A DNA stretch of 64,000 nt. Origin: Acidobacteriota bacterium. GTDB taxonomy: Bacteria > Acidobacteriota > Blastocatellia > Chloracidobacteriales > JADJPF01. The notes beneath the pieces were generated by a model. The model was not told the origin of the DNA. It ran no database searches and saw only the letters and a list, made by a program, of their open reading frames with translations. Position 1 is the stretch's first letter, and each line of letters opens with the position of its first letter. This document shows positions 26,581-35,390 of this stretch, in pieces. The stretch is from the NCBI GenBank assembly GCA_016213785.1, contig JACQZQ010000035.1, forward strand, positions 1 to 64,000, read 5' to 3'. Position numbers and translations under genes: made by a program.

Positions 26581-28404
26581 TTAAACTTCAGGTAGAAAGA
26601 TCTTAAAAGTTGTGCCAACTTCTGTGGTAGACTCAAATTCAATACGCCCATTATGTAGTTGAATTGTTCTAAAGGCGTTCGCTAGTCCTATACCATTTCC
26701 ATTAAGTTTTGTTGTGTAATAGAGTTGAAAGATTTTCTCACGTACTTCTTCAGGAATACCAACCCCACGATCAGAAACAGAGAGTATTGCATAGCTACTA
26801 GTTCGTTTAGTCCTTATGGTTAAAGGGCCTCCTCTAGGCATTGCTTGACACCCATTAATAATAATATTTAAGAATGCTTGTTTTAATAAATCCGCATCAC
26901 CATTAACTCGCAAAAATTCAGGGCTAAGTTCTTCTAAAATATCTACTTTATTTGCTGCTGCTTCGGCTGCGGCAAGTCTTGTTACTTGATGCACAAGATC
27001 ATTTAGGTCTATTGGTACTAAGTTAACTTTTAATGGTCGAGTAAAATTTAAGAATGTTTGGACTACACGGTCTAGACGTTTAATTTCAGAGCTTAAAATA
27101 TCTAGTTGTGGGGTGATGTCTGCATTAGGTTGAGATAGTTTTGCTCTTAGGATTTCTAGATGTATTACCATTGCATTAAGTGGATTTTTTACTTCATGAG
27201 CAACGCCTGAAGTAATACGACCAAGTGCGGCTAGTTTATCAGAATAATCAAGCTGTGATTGAAATTGTCTAAAAGAATCAAAATCTCTTAAACTTACTAA
27301 AATTCCAATTGGGCCAGATTTATCTTCAATATATTGAACTAAAGCAAGTATTTGTCTAGGTTGTTCTCCAATTTGCTTAATTAACATAACATTTTCTACA
27401 GAAGCATGAGATTGATCAACACGGTCAACTAGTTCTATTAAAGGGTGAGAAGAACCTAAACGATCAGAAAGTTTTGCTCCAACAAGGTTAATTCCTGCAA
27501 CTCCTAGTAAATGGTCAACTTTTGGACTCATTAAAACTACTTGTTTATCAGGGTTAAGCATTAAAAGACGTTCTTCAATCTTACCAATAATTTGTGTTAA
27601 TTGGCCTCTAGTTACTTCTAGTTCAGTACGTTCTCCGGCCATTCTGCTACCTAATAATTGTAGTTTAAGTTGAAGGCTTCTAGGCATAGTTTGAGCACCA
27701 GAATTTTCTTCTTCAATATCTAGATTCCCTTTTTCTAACTGTTCTAATTGTTTAGATAGAGCTTCAATAGGTTTATTAATTAATTCTGCTGAGCGAGAAG
27801 AAATTATTAATGAGGCAAAAATACTTGTAACAAAAAGAATTAAATTAGACAGTAAAACATCTGAAAACATACCTCGTATTTCAGATGCAGATACTCCAAA
27901 AAGTAGCTTTACACCGTAACCTTGGCCTGTTTCATCACGACCCAAGTTTATAAAAAACGACTGATTAAAATTATGCTTACCCCAAAGCAAAGTAATAAGT
28001 TGGATAAGGCGATTTTTCTCTTTTAAGTTCTCTAGCCCAGAATCAGAGAAATTTAGTGCACTTTCTTCATCAAGGGAAACTACTCTTAAAGGCTCACCAG
28101 ACTCATTTAAAATGGCAATATATTTAACCACCATAAGTTTATCTAGAGTAGCTTGAAGAGTTGTTTGTAGGTTAAGATCAGAAGCAATAATAGCTGCAAA
28201 AGGTTTTTCTTTATCTCGCTTAATGGCTGCTTCTATTACATCAGAAATATCTTCTTTTTGAAGAATAATTTTAGTTTCAACTTCTTCAATATTTGATTCG
28301 GCTATATAAGTAAGATTAAGTAGAAGTATTAGCCCAGCCACAGTGGCAACTAATAAAGTAATTAGTTGTAATTGACGAGATACGACTTTTGGAGTTGAAG
28401 CCAT
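26581..28404 (-). CDS. Membrane histidine kinase, NtrB/ZraS-like
   Basis: This 607-residue sensor has two membrane helices (about 15-35 and 183-203) flanking an extracytoplasmic domain of about 145 residues. A HAMP-like segment (about 205-235), a PAS domain (about 275-375), a HisKA domain with phospho-acceptor H403 in VAHEVKNPLN, and an HATPase domain (NIIINGCQAM, DRGVGIP, NGIGLANAF) follow. The gene follows its response regulator by 9 bases on the same strand, forming an operon. The N-P-L-N after the His is typical of NtrB/AtoS-type kinases that pair with sigma54 activators, as here. The stimulus is unknown. Confidence 0.93.
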   Translation of the reverse strand: MASTPKVVSRQLQLITLLVATVAGLILLLNLTYIAESNIEEVETKIILQKEDISDVIEAAIKRDKEKPFAAIIASDLNLQTTLQATLDKLMVVKYIAILNESGEPLRVVSLDEESALNFSDSGLENLKEKNRLIQLITLLWGKHNFNQSFFINLGRDETGQGYGVKLLFGVSASEIRGMFSDVLLSNLILFVTSIFASLIISSRSAELINKPIEALSKQLEQLEKGNLDIEEENSGAQTMPRSLQLKLQLLGSRMAGERTELEVTRGQLTQIIGKIEERLLMLNPDKQVVLMSPKVDHLLGVAGINLVGAKLSDRLGSSHPLIELVDRVDQSHASVENVMLIKQIGEQPRQILALVQYIEDKSGPIGILVSLRDFDSFRQFQSQLDYSDKLAALGRITSGVAHEVKNPLNAMVIHLEILRAKLSQPNADITPQLDILSSEIKRLDRVVQTFLNFTRPLKVNLVPIDLNDLVHQVTRLAAAEAAANKVDILEELSPEFLRVNGDADLLKQAFLNIIINGCQAMPRGGPLTIRTKRTSSYAILSVSDRGVGIPEEVREKIFQLYYTTKLNGNGIGLANAFRTIQLHNGRIEFESTTEVGTTFKIFLPEV

Positions 28405-28413
28405 AGTATAGTT

Positions 28414-29790
28414 TTAGTCCAATTTGTCATCAGCTTCACGATAAGATTTTAGTTTATTATGTAAAGTCTTTAAGCTGATTTGCAAAATTTCTGCCGCACG
28501 TGTTTTATTATTATCTGTTTTAACTAATGTATTTAAGATAACTTGTCTTTCCACTTCCTCTAAAGGGACACCTACAGGGATAGACAATATATCTTTAGGA
28601 TATTCAGGTTCTTTTTCCATGAGGTGGGGAGGCAAGTGGCGTTTTTCAATTTGTTCTTTATCACAAATAATTACTGCTCGCTCAATTACGTTTCTTAGTT
28701 CTCTTACATTCCCAGGCCAACTATGTGAAAGTAACACATTAAGTGCATCAGAGGTAATAAATTTCGTTGGACGGTGATGCTTACGAGCAAGTTCGTCTAT
28801 CATATGTTGAACCAGCAAAGGAACATCATCTTTTCTTTCTTTAAGAGAAGGTAGTTTTATTGGGATTACATTAAGACGATAAAGCAGGTCTTCTCTAAAT
28901 TCATTTTTACGAACTGCTTCCATAGGGTCTTTATTAGTAGCTGCAATTACACGAACATCTACAGCAATTTCTTTAGAACTACCTAAACGCCTTACATGTC
29001 TTTCTTCAAGGACTCTAAGGAGTTTTGCTTGAAGCAGTGGAGGCATTTCCGCAATTTCATCTAAGAGAAGTGTTCCAGTATGAGCTAGCTCAAAACATCC
29101 CATACGCTTTTCATAAGCGCCTGTAAAGCTCCCTCTTTCATGACCAAAGAGTTCAGACTCCATTAAACTTTCAGGAATTGCTGAGCAGTTTATTGCTACA
29201 AAGGGGGCATTTTTACGAGGGCTTAAATTATGTATAGTCCGCGCTACCATTTCCTTTCCAGTTCCAGACTCTCCTGTGATTAAAACAGAAGCCGAACTAG
29301 GGGCTACTTGTTCAATTAGAGTATAAACTTCTCTCATTGGCAGAGATGCGCCTACTAAGCGATCAAAAACACCATAGTCAGAGAGTTGACGGCGCAAAGA
29401 CTCGTTTTCTTGGCGAGTTGAAGCATAATCAACCGCTTTAGAGAGAACAACTTTAAGTTTTACAGGGTCAATAGGTTTTTCTAGATAATAAAATGCACCC
29501 TCTTCTTGAATAGCTCTAACAGCCATTTCAATATTACCTTGACCTGTAAGTATAATAATTGTCATATTTGGCATAACATCACGAATTTCTCTAAGCAGGC
29601 CAAAACCATCTAAGCGGGGCATAATTACATCTGTGATTACCACATCAGGTTTAACTGATTGAATAAAGTGATAGGCTTCCATACCATCGACAGCTTGAAA
29701 AGTTTCATAGCCCCAAGCTGCAAGGAGTTCGCTTAAACCTTGTCTTGAGCTTGCTTCATCATCAACTATCATTACCTTGGGTCTAGACAT
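28414..29790 (-). CDS. Sigma54-dependent response regulator, NtrC/AtoC family
   Basis: This 458-residue regulator has a receiver domain (about 5-118; acidic D10-D11, phospho-acceptor D54 in [12 protein letters not shown]), an AAA+ domain and a C-terminal Fis-type HTH ([19 protein letters not shown]). The AAA+ domain has Walker A GESGTGKE, the sigma54-contact loop GAFTGA, Walker [11 protein letters not shown] and the arginine-finger region. It is the first gene of the two-component operon. It is divergent from the TPR-sigma54 activator across 357 bases. Targets are unknown, and I see no clear sigma54 -24/-12 element in the intergenic DNA. Confidence 0.95.
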   Translation of the reverse strand: MSRPKVMIVDDEASSRQGLSELLAAWGYETFQAVDGMEAYHFIQSVKPDVVITDVIMPRLDGFGLLREIRDVMPNMTIIILTGQGNIEMAVRAIQEEGAFYYLEKPIDPVKLKVVLSKAVDYASTRQENESLRRQLSDYGVFDRLVGASLPMREVYTLIEQVAPSSASVLITGESGTGKEMVARTIHNLSPRKNAPFVAINCSAIPESLMESELFGHERGSFTGAYEKRMGCFELAHTGTLLLDEIAEMPPLLQAKLLRVLEERHVRRLGSSKEIAVDVRVIAATNKDPMEAVRKNEFREDLLYRLNVIPIKLPSLKERKDDVPLLVQHMIDELARKHHRPTKFITSDALNVLLSHSWPGNVRELRNVIERAVIICDKEQIEKRHLPPHLMEKEPEYPKDILSIPVGVPLEEVERQVILNTLVKTDNNKTRAAEILQISLKTLHNKLKSYREADDKLD

Positions 29791-30147
29791 AACTTCACCG
29801 AAAAATTAAATAAAATGTTTCTTAACAAACAATTAACAGACTAAAAATAAAATAAACTTTGCCTTTAACTAAAAAATTGTTGTAATGTGTTATTAAAGTA
29901 ATAATGACTTATATCAAAGTGTAACACAAAAGCTACTAGATAAGGTTTCGGAAAAATCTTGAAATGCAAAAAGGAGGGTTGCATAATTGTTAAAAATATA
30001 AAATGTTCCTCTAATAATCTTAGTCTTAAAAACCAACAAGCTCCAAAATCTCTATAGTTTTAAGTAACTCTTACAGGTCTTACTGGTTAATCCACTAAAC
30101 AGATAATAACCTAAGACAATAACTTAGCTAGTACGTTTGAGGTCTAG
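29791..30147. other. Divergent regulatory region between two sigma54 activators
   Basis: These 357 bases contain no ORF or RNA gene that I can support. They must hold the start sites of the NtrC-like operon (minus) and the TPR-sigma54 gene (plus). The sequence is AT-rich. No good TGGCAC-N5-TTGC element is visible, so both genes probably use sigma70-type promoters. Confidence 0.5.
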
Positions 30148-33100
30148 ATGACAACAACAGGACGATGGGCAGTACTAACAACAGAATTAACTGAAAAACT
30201 AGCAGCCGGACGCACCGCAATTAAAAGCGGAGATAGCGAAAGAGCTATCTCACTACTTAGTGAAGTCCTGGTTACGGGTAGAATTACATCTGAGCAGGAA
30301 GTAGAAGTTCGTACTCAACTTGCTGAACTCCTAGAAAATGCAGGCCGTTACCAAGAAGCCTTAAAAGCAATTTCAAAATATGAAGCTAGCGTAGCTTTAC
30401 TTGATGTTCCACGCCCAGCAATGGCTCAAGTTTTATTTCGCTTAGCTAGTCTTTATCGTTGGCTAAATGAACCTCCTAAGGCTATTTCTTATGCTAATAA
30501 CAGCTTAAGAATATTCTCACAGCAACATTATGATCCTGGAATTGGTGCTGCAAATGCTTTACTTGGCTATGTTTATTGGATGATAGATGAATATTCTATC
30601 TCTAGAGACTATCTACTTACTGCTTTAGAATCTCAAAGAATTGTTAATGATGTAAGGGCACTTGCTCAAACTTATTGGAACCTCTCCTTAGTTGATAGTA
30701 TTGAAGGCCATCAAGAAGAAGCTAAAAAAGATTGTATGATGGGGCTTAGCCTTCTTGAAGAAGAGAATAATCAACAACTTAGCTCACAAGACCATTTAAT
30801 CCTAGGAAAACTCTTTAGTAATCTTGCTTTTATTGATACTGAAGAAGGAAATATACATAAGGCTGTACAAAAGTATGAACGCGCAATAGAACATTGGTCA
30901 CATGTTGAAGATAAAAACTTTAGTGCCTTAGCCTATAATAATTTAGCCGATGCACTGCTTTTTATTGGTGATTGGTCAAGGGCTGAATCTACAATTCAAT
31001 CAGCAATGCGCCTCTTAAAAGGAGGTCAAAGCAAAAGAGATGAAGCTGCGGTATTTAATACATTAGGAAAACTACATTTTCTACAAGGTAGATTTGAACT
31101 AGCCGAAACAAGCCTAAAACGCTCTGTTAATTTGTCTTTAGAAAGCGGAGCAAAGTCTTTAGAAGCTGCTGCTTGGCTTGCAGTAGGGCAATTAATGTTT
31201 ACTAAAGGCGATTTTGGTGAGGCTGTAAAACATATCCAACATTGTTTAGCTATTGAAACTAAAATAGGTCGTATTGTAGATATGGCCGAAACCTATAGCT
31301 ATTTAGGAGAATCTCACATAGGATTGCGTGAATTTGATCAAGCCGAAGATTGTCTAAAACAAGCACAAAGACTACTTAAAGATAGCCCTAATCTCTATCA
31401 TTCAGGCTTAGTTTCTCGTCTAGAAGGTAAATTAAAATCTCAAAACTCAATCCAAGAAGAGGCCATTTCACTTTTAGCTCAAAGTATTTCTATTTTAGAA
31501 TCAATTAGTTATAACTATGAAGCAGGGCTTTCACATTTTGAAATGGGAGTCATTTTAGCACAAACAGCCGATAGACAACGGGCTAGAGGTCATCTAGAAA
31601 AAGCTCTTAAGATTTTCTCTGAGCTTCGTGCTGAACCTGCGCGGGCTAAAACCGTTGCATCTGTTGAAGATATGCGACGAACTTCGCTTTCAGGTAGACT
31701 CTATTTACCTGTTTTAACCCTTGATGCTTTAGTTGTAGAACGTTTAATTGTTGCTGCTTCTTCTCATGACTTACTATTAAGAGAACTTGCTACTATAATC
31801 CGTGATGAACTAGGCGAACAAGCCGTAGTTTATGAACTTGCCCTAGATAACAACTTAAAGCTAATTACAGCAAGGGGTGCTGATCAAACAAAAGTAGATA
31901 AGATTACAGAACAAGTACAAGCTTTTCTTAATAAAGGTGGACAATTAGCTGAAGGAGCAAAAGTAAAAATCCTTTCAGATAACATAAATCAGCCAGATAC
32001 TCCTGCGCGTCGCTTTATTCTTTACACTACAATAGATAAATCTAAAAACCCTGCACGTGTTGGACATTTTGAGTCTTTAATAAAACTAGTAGAACAGGGT
32101 TTAGAAAATTGTTCTTTACGTGGGTTAGTTCGTACTACAACAAGCCAAACCATAGTGTCTCCAACAAAAGCTACTAGCCAAAAAGCTTTTAGTACCTTTA
32201 TTAGTAGCACTCCAGCCATGCAAAAAGTGTTGGAGCGAATACAAAAAATTAGGTCTTCTGATGTAACAGTCTTAATTACAGGCGAGTCAGGAGTAGGAAA
32301 AGAATTAATTGCACGTAGCATTCATAATAATAGTAAAAGACATGAAAAACCATTTTTGCCTTTTAATTGCGCTGCTGTACCTGCTGATTTAGTAGAAAGT
32401 CGTTTGTTTGGGCATCGGCGAGGAGCATTTACTGGGGCTGATAAAGATAGCCTAGGTATTGTTCGTGCTGCAACTGGAGGAACACTTTTTCTAGATGAAA
32501 TTGGTGAACTAGCAATGCATATACAGCCTAAACTCCTGCGTTTTCTCCAAGAACATGAAATACACCCAGTAGGCGATGATCGCCCAGTAAAAGCTGATGT
32601 AAGAATAGTTGCTGCTACTAATAGAGATTTAGAAAAATGTGTTACTGAAGGCACTTTTCGTGAAGACTTATTTCACCGCTTAAATGTAATTCGTATTCAT
32701 ATTCCTTCACTTCGTGAACGTAAAGATGATGTTCCTCCTTTAGTAAACCATTTTCTTCAGGACTTTGCTAAAAAATGTGGTAAACAACTATCGCTTTCTC
32801 CTCAAGCAATGGAAGCACTTGTAGCTTTTCCTTGGCCGGGAAATGTTAGACAACTTAAAAATGAAATGGAAAGAGTTACTGCACTTGCTGAAGACGGAAC
32901 ACTAATTACTCCAGAAAACCTTTCTCCAGAAATACTTAGACCTAAAGCAAGCTTTTCTTCTAGTGGTATGTGGCAAAGCTTTATAGATTTTACTTCTAAT
33001 ATAGCCCTTTCAGAAGCTGTAGACGGACTAGAACGTTATATGATAGAAAATACTCTAAAACGCCATGACGGAAATATTACTCGCGCTGCTAAGGATTTAG

Positions 33101-33174
33101 GTCTAACTAGACAAGGGCTAATATTAAAGAAAAAACGCTTAGGCATTTCAATTGCAGTAGATGAAAATGAGTAG
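30148..33174 (+). CDS. TPR-GAF-like-sigma54 activator fusion protein
   Basis: This 1008-residue protein begins with about a dozen TPR-like repeats (about 10-515, LAQTYWNLSLVDSIEGHQEEA and similar). A GAF-like domain follows (about 525-660), then a sigma54-interaction AAA+ domain (about 690-920: Walker A GESGVGKE at 712-719, GAFTGA at 759-764, FLDEIGEL). A Fis-type HTH ends it (about 965-1000). Receiver and HAMP modules are absent, so control is probably through protein partners bound by the TPRs and a ligand in the GAF-like region. It is divergent from an NtrC-like operon. The cysteine-rich protein follows 9 bases downstream, so the two may be co-transcribed with nadK. Confidence 0.92.
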   Translation: MTTTGRWAVLTTELTEKLAAGRTAIKSGDSERAISLLSEVLVTGRITSEQEVEVRTQLAELLENAGRYQEALKAISKYEASVALLDVPRPAMAQVLFRLASLYRWLNEPPKAISYANNSLRIFSQQHYDPGIGAANALLGYVYWMIDEYSISRDYLLTALESQRIVNDVRALAQTYWNLSLVDSIEGHQEEAKKDCMMGLSLLEEENNQQLSSQDHLILGKLFSNLAFIDTEEGNIHKAVQKYERAIEHWSHVEDKNFSALAYNNLADALLFIGDWSRAESTIQSAMRLLKGGQSKRDEAAVFNTLGKLHFLQGRFELAETSLKRSVNLSLESGAKSLEAAAWLAVGQLMFTKGDFGEAVKHIQHCLAIETKIGRIVDMAETYSYLGESHIGLREFDQAEDCLKQAQRLLKDSPNLYHSGLVSRLEGKLKSQNSIQEEAISLLAQSISILESISYNYEAGLSHFEMGVILAQTADRQRARGHLEKALKIFSELRAEPARAKTVASVEDMRRTSLSGRLYLPVLTLDALVVERLIVAASSHDLLLRELATIIRDELGEQAVVYELALDNNLKLITARGADQTKVDKITEQVQAFLNKGGQLAEGAKVKILSDNINQPDTPARRFILYTTIDKSKNPARVGHFESLIKLVEQGLENCSLRGLVRTTTSQTIVSPTKATSQKAFSTFISSTPAMQKVLERIQKIRSSDVTVLITGESGVGKELIARSIHNNSKRHEKPFLPFNCAAVPADLVESRLFGHRRGAFTGADKDSLGIVRAATGGTLFLDEIGELAMHIQPKLLRFLQEHEIHPVGDDRPVKADVRIVAATNRDLEKCVTEGTFREDLFHRLNVIRIHIPSLRERKDDVPPLVNHFLQDFAKKCGKQLSLSPQAMEALVAFPWPGNVRQLKNEMERVTALAEDGTLITPENLSPEILRPKASFSSSGMWQSFIDFTSNIALSEAVDGLERYMIENTLKRHDGNITRAAKDLGLTRQGLILKKKRLGISIAVDENE

Positions 33175-33183
33175 TTTAGATTT

Positions 33184-33795
33184 ATGCATAAATTCTCAGA
33201 AACAAAAGCTTTAGTCCAATTACGCCGTGTAAAGCAAGGCTTTTCTAATTATATTTCGCAAAACTATGCGGCTAAAGCAAAAGATTGTCGTACTTGCACT
33301 ATAGTATGTTGCCAAGACTCTGATTTTGTTAATGTTAATATTACTCGCTTAGAAGCTCTTGCTATTTGGCACACACTAAAAAATAGTTCTAGAGTTAACC
33401 CAGAAAAATTTCAAGAAATTATCAAAAGAACTCGTAAGGCAATAACTAAATATAATCTTAAAGCTACAGGTGATACTTTTAGTCAAACTTATAGTTGCCC
33501 TTTATTTGAAGAGGGTATAGGCTGTTTAGTCCATTGGAAAGCAAAACCTGCTCCTTGTATTCAACATGGTTGTTATGAGGATTGGCACGATTTACCAGAT
33601 ACTAAAGAGTTTGCACAAGTAGAACATAAAGTAGAAACCTTAAATAAGCGTGTTTACAATGCCCAAGAAGCAGAAAATTATGCTACTATTCCAATTTGGT
33701 TAATAAGAATCGCCGAGGAAATGTTAGCAAGAGAACTTGCTAATAACAAAGAAGATAAAGAAGTTTATACCGATGATGAAAACAAATCCTCCTAA
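33184..33795 (+). CDS. Cysteine-rich protein, possibly metal-binding (YkgJ-like)
   Basis: This 203-residue protein has a cluster C35-x2-C38-x3-C42-C43 (DCRTCTIVCCQDSD) and a second group in SCPLFEEGIGC...APCIQHGC. This eight-cysteine layout is reminiscent of the YkgJ/UPF0153 zinc- or iron-binding family, which has CxxC...CCxxxxxxx-type clusters. The match is by eye and not firm. It starts 9 bases after the TPR-sigma54 activator, and its 3' end overlaps the nadK start region by 23 bases, so all three genes probably share an mRNA. Function is unknown. Confidence 0.75.
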   Translation: MHKFSETKALVQLRRVKQGFSNYISQNYAAKAKDCRTCTIVCCQDSDFVNVNITRLEALAIWHTLKNSSRVNPEKFQEIIKRTRKAITKYNLKATGDTFSQTYSCPLFEEGIGCLVHWKAKPAPCIQHGCYEDWHDLPDTKEFAQVEHKVETLNKRVYNAQEAENYATIPIWLIRIAEEMLARELANNKEDKEVYTDDENKSS

Positions 33796-34648
33796 AACTA
33801 TTGCCACAGTAGTTAAACCAAATATAAAGAATGCTTGGACACTAGTAGCAGACCTAAGTAAATGGTGTGTAAGAAAAAATATTGAGCTACTAGTAGAAGA
33901 ATCTACCAAAAAGTTTCTTAATCATAACAATCACCTTACTTTTGTTAGCCGTGAAGAAATAGCACAAAGAGCAGAATTAATAGTTGTCTTAGGTGGTGAT
34001 GGCACTATGCTAGCCACTGCTAGACTTCTTGGAGGGCGTTGTGTTCCTGTTATAGGGGTAAATTTTGGGCTACTTGGTTATTTAACAGAGTTTTCTGTAG
34101 ATGAATTATTTCCACTCCTAGAGCGTGTACTAACAGGAGATTTTTATATTGAAAAACGAGTCCAACTATATGCTTCCGTAATAAGAAATGGAAGCTGTGT
34201 TACTAGAGGGACAGTCCTTAATGATGTAGTAGTAAATAAATCAGCTTTAGCTAGAATGATAGATTTAGAATGTTGGATAAATGGACAGCTTATTAATAGA
34301 TTTAGAGCAGATGGTTTGATTATTTCGACTCCAACAGGCTCAACAGCCTATTCTCTTTCTGCCGGAGGGCCACTAATTCACCCAAGTATTCATGCAATGT
34401 TAATTACTCCTATTTGTCCGCATACTCTTACTAACCGTCCTTTAGTAGTTTCTGATGAAAATCCTATAGAACTAGTTTTAGTAACTCCTCGTGAAGAAGT
34501 GACTTTAACTTTAGATGGGCAAATAGGCTTTTCCTTAAAGCATTTAGACCGTATAAGCGTGCGTAAGAGTGAACATTATTTTCAGTTAGTTCAAGCTACA
34601 AATAAAAATTACTTTAGTGTATTAAAAAATAAATTAAGCTGGGGATAA
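33773..34648 (+). CDS. nadK: NAD kinase
   Basis: NAD kinase phosphorylates NAD to NADP using ATP or polyphosphate. The family motifs are complete: GGDGTMLATARLLG (ATP/NAD site), NFGLLGYLTEF, NDVVVNKSALARMIDLE and TPTGSTAYSLSAGGP. The C-terminal beta domain has the expected PICPHTLTNRPLVV. The frame is open back to a TTG at 33737, but homologues start close to the adenine-nucleotide fold, so I favour ATG 33773 (or 33776), giving about 291 residues. It overlaps the end of the cysteine-rich gene. An AT-rich hairpin follows directly. Confidence 0.93.
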   Translation: MMKTNPPKTIATVVKPNIKNAWTLVADLSKWCVRKNIELLVEESTKKFLNHNNHLTFVSREEIAQRAELIVVLGGDGTMLATARLLGGRCVPVIGVNFGLLGYLTEFSVDELFPLLERVLTGDFYIEKRVQLYASVIRNGSCVTRGTVLNDVVVNKSALARMIDLECWINGQLINRFRADGLIISTPTGSTAYSLSAGGPLIHPSIHAMLITPICPHTLTNRPLVVSDENPIELVLVTPREEVTLTLDGQIGFSLKHLDRISVRKSEHYFQLVQATNKNYFSVLKNKLSWG

Positions 34649-34670
34649 AAAATATCTTTTTGATATTTTT
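34646..34670 (+). terminator. AT-rich hairpin after nadK
   Basis: AAAAATATC (34648-34656) and GATATTTTT (34662-34670) form a 9-bp stem around TTTTT and end in a T-run. The first bases overlap the nadK stop codon. The stem is weak because it is almost all A-T. Confidence 0.5.
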
Positions 34671-35025
34671 AGATCAAGTCTTTCTTATGGATGGGATATA
34701 TCTGCTAAGAATAACTAGTAGATAGGAAAAGTATCTTACTTTTTTCTTGACATATTTCTCCTTAGTAGATAGTATAGCCGCCAAGTTGTGTGACGCAGAT
34801 TTTATCGTCAAAAGTATTGGTTTTATAGGTAGTTTGTTTTGTGCAGTACCGCTATCATATTAAAAAAAAGTAAGAGAGTAGCCGCCAAAGAAAGAAACAC
34901 TTTCTTTAGGCGGCTATTAGTTTGCTAATCAAGAAATAGCTATTTGACACCAAACACGCCGAACCTTCTTCAGACTTCAAAGAAGTTTGTGGCACACCCA
35001 TTATCAGAGGAGGAACGCAGTTTCA
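34671..35025 (+). promoter_or_regulatory. Cold-shock gene upstream region with strong hairpin
   Basis: No ORF is convincing in these 355 bases. The key element is a 16-bp stem with one bulged base at 34879-34916: the arms begin TAGCCGCC and end GGCGGCTA, with an AAAGAAAG/CTTTCTTT lower stem. It lies about 110 bases before the start codon. A second copy of TAGCCGCCAA occurs near 34774. If transcribed, this could be a long structured 5' leader, as cold-shock mRNAs often have; otherwise it is a terminator. Confidence 0.5.
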
Positions 35026-35235
35026 ATGTCAAGAACCCAAGGAAAAGTTAAATGGTTCAATAATAGCAAAGGCTATGGTTTTATCGAACAACCCGGTGGA
35101 AGCGATGTATTTGTACATTATTCCGCAATCAAAGAAGACGGCTATAAGTCCTTAAATGAAGGCCAAATGGTCGAATTCGAGATTACACAAGGCCCTAAAG
35201 GACCACAAGCTGAAAACGTAATTAAAATAGCCTAA
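35026..35235 (+). CDS. cspA: Cold-shock protein (CspA family)
   Basis: This 69-residue protein is a single cold-shock domain that binds single-stranded RNA and DNA. The RNP1 motif is KGYGFI and RNP2 is [15 protein letters not shown] opens the fold. The frame extends upstream to 34987, but ATG 35026 is the start because GAGGAGGA lies 11-20 bases upstream and the product then begins [12 protein letters not shown] at the usual place. A very strong intrinsic terminator follows 20 bases after the stop. The gene is monocistronic. Confidence 0.97.
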   Translation: MSRTQGKVKWFNNSKGYGFIEQPGGSDVFVHYSAIKEDGYKSLNEGQMVEFEITQGPKGPQAENVIKIA

Positions 35236-35255
35236 TAGAAATTAGCGCTACTGCT

Positions 35256-35295
35256 AAAAAGCCCTGGCATTGCTACCGAAATGCCAGGGCTTTTT
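35256..35295 (+). terminator. Strong intrinsic terminator of cspA
   Basis: A perfect 15-bp stem (AAAAAGCCCTGGCAT / ATGCCAGGGCTTTTT) with a 10-base loop, followed by CTTTT. This is the clearest rho-independent terminator in the window. Confidence 0.95.
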
Positions 35296-35310
35296 CTTTT
35301 AATATGTGTC

Positions 35311-35390
35311 AAACACATAGGTTTGAGGACAAACACATAGGTTTGAGGACAAACACATAAGTTTGAGGACAAACACATAGGTTTGTCCCT
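35311..35390 (+). repeat. 20-bp tandem repeat, 4 copies, internally palindromic
   Basis: AAACACATAGGTTTGAGGAC is repeated four times end to end. Copy 3 has one change (AAG for AGG) and copy 4 ends GTTTGTCCCT. Within each unit and its neighbour, CAAAC and GTTTG flank ACATAG, so each can form a hairpin; the last reads GGACAAACACATAGGTTTGTCC, a 22-base inverted repeat. The array starts 15 bases after the cspA terminator and runs into the stop codon of the converging gene. There are no spacers, so it is not CRISPR. Confidence 0.95.

Noticed and set aside
29791-30147. Sigma54 promoter between the two activators
   Set aside because: No GG-N10-GC pair with a plausible TGGCAC/TTGC context was found.
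35311-35390. CRISPR-like array
   Set aside because: The four units abut with no spacers and no cas genes are near.
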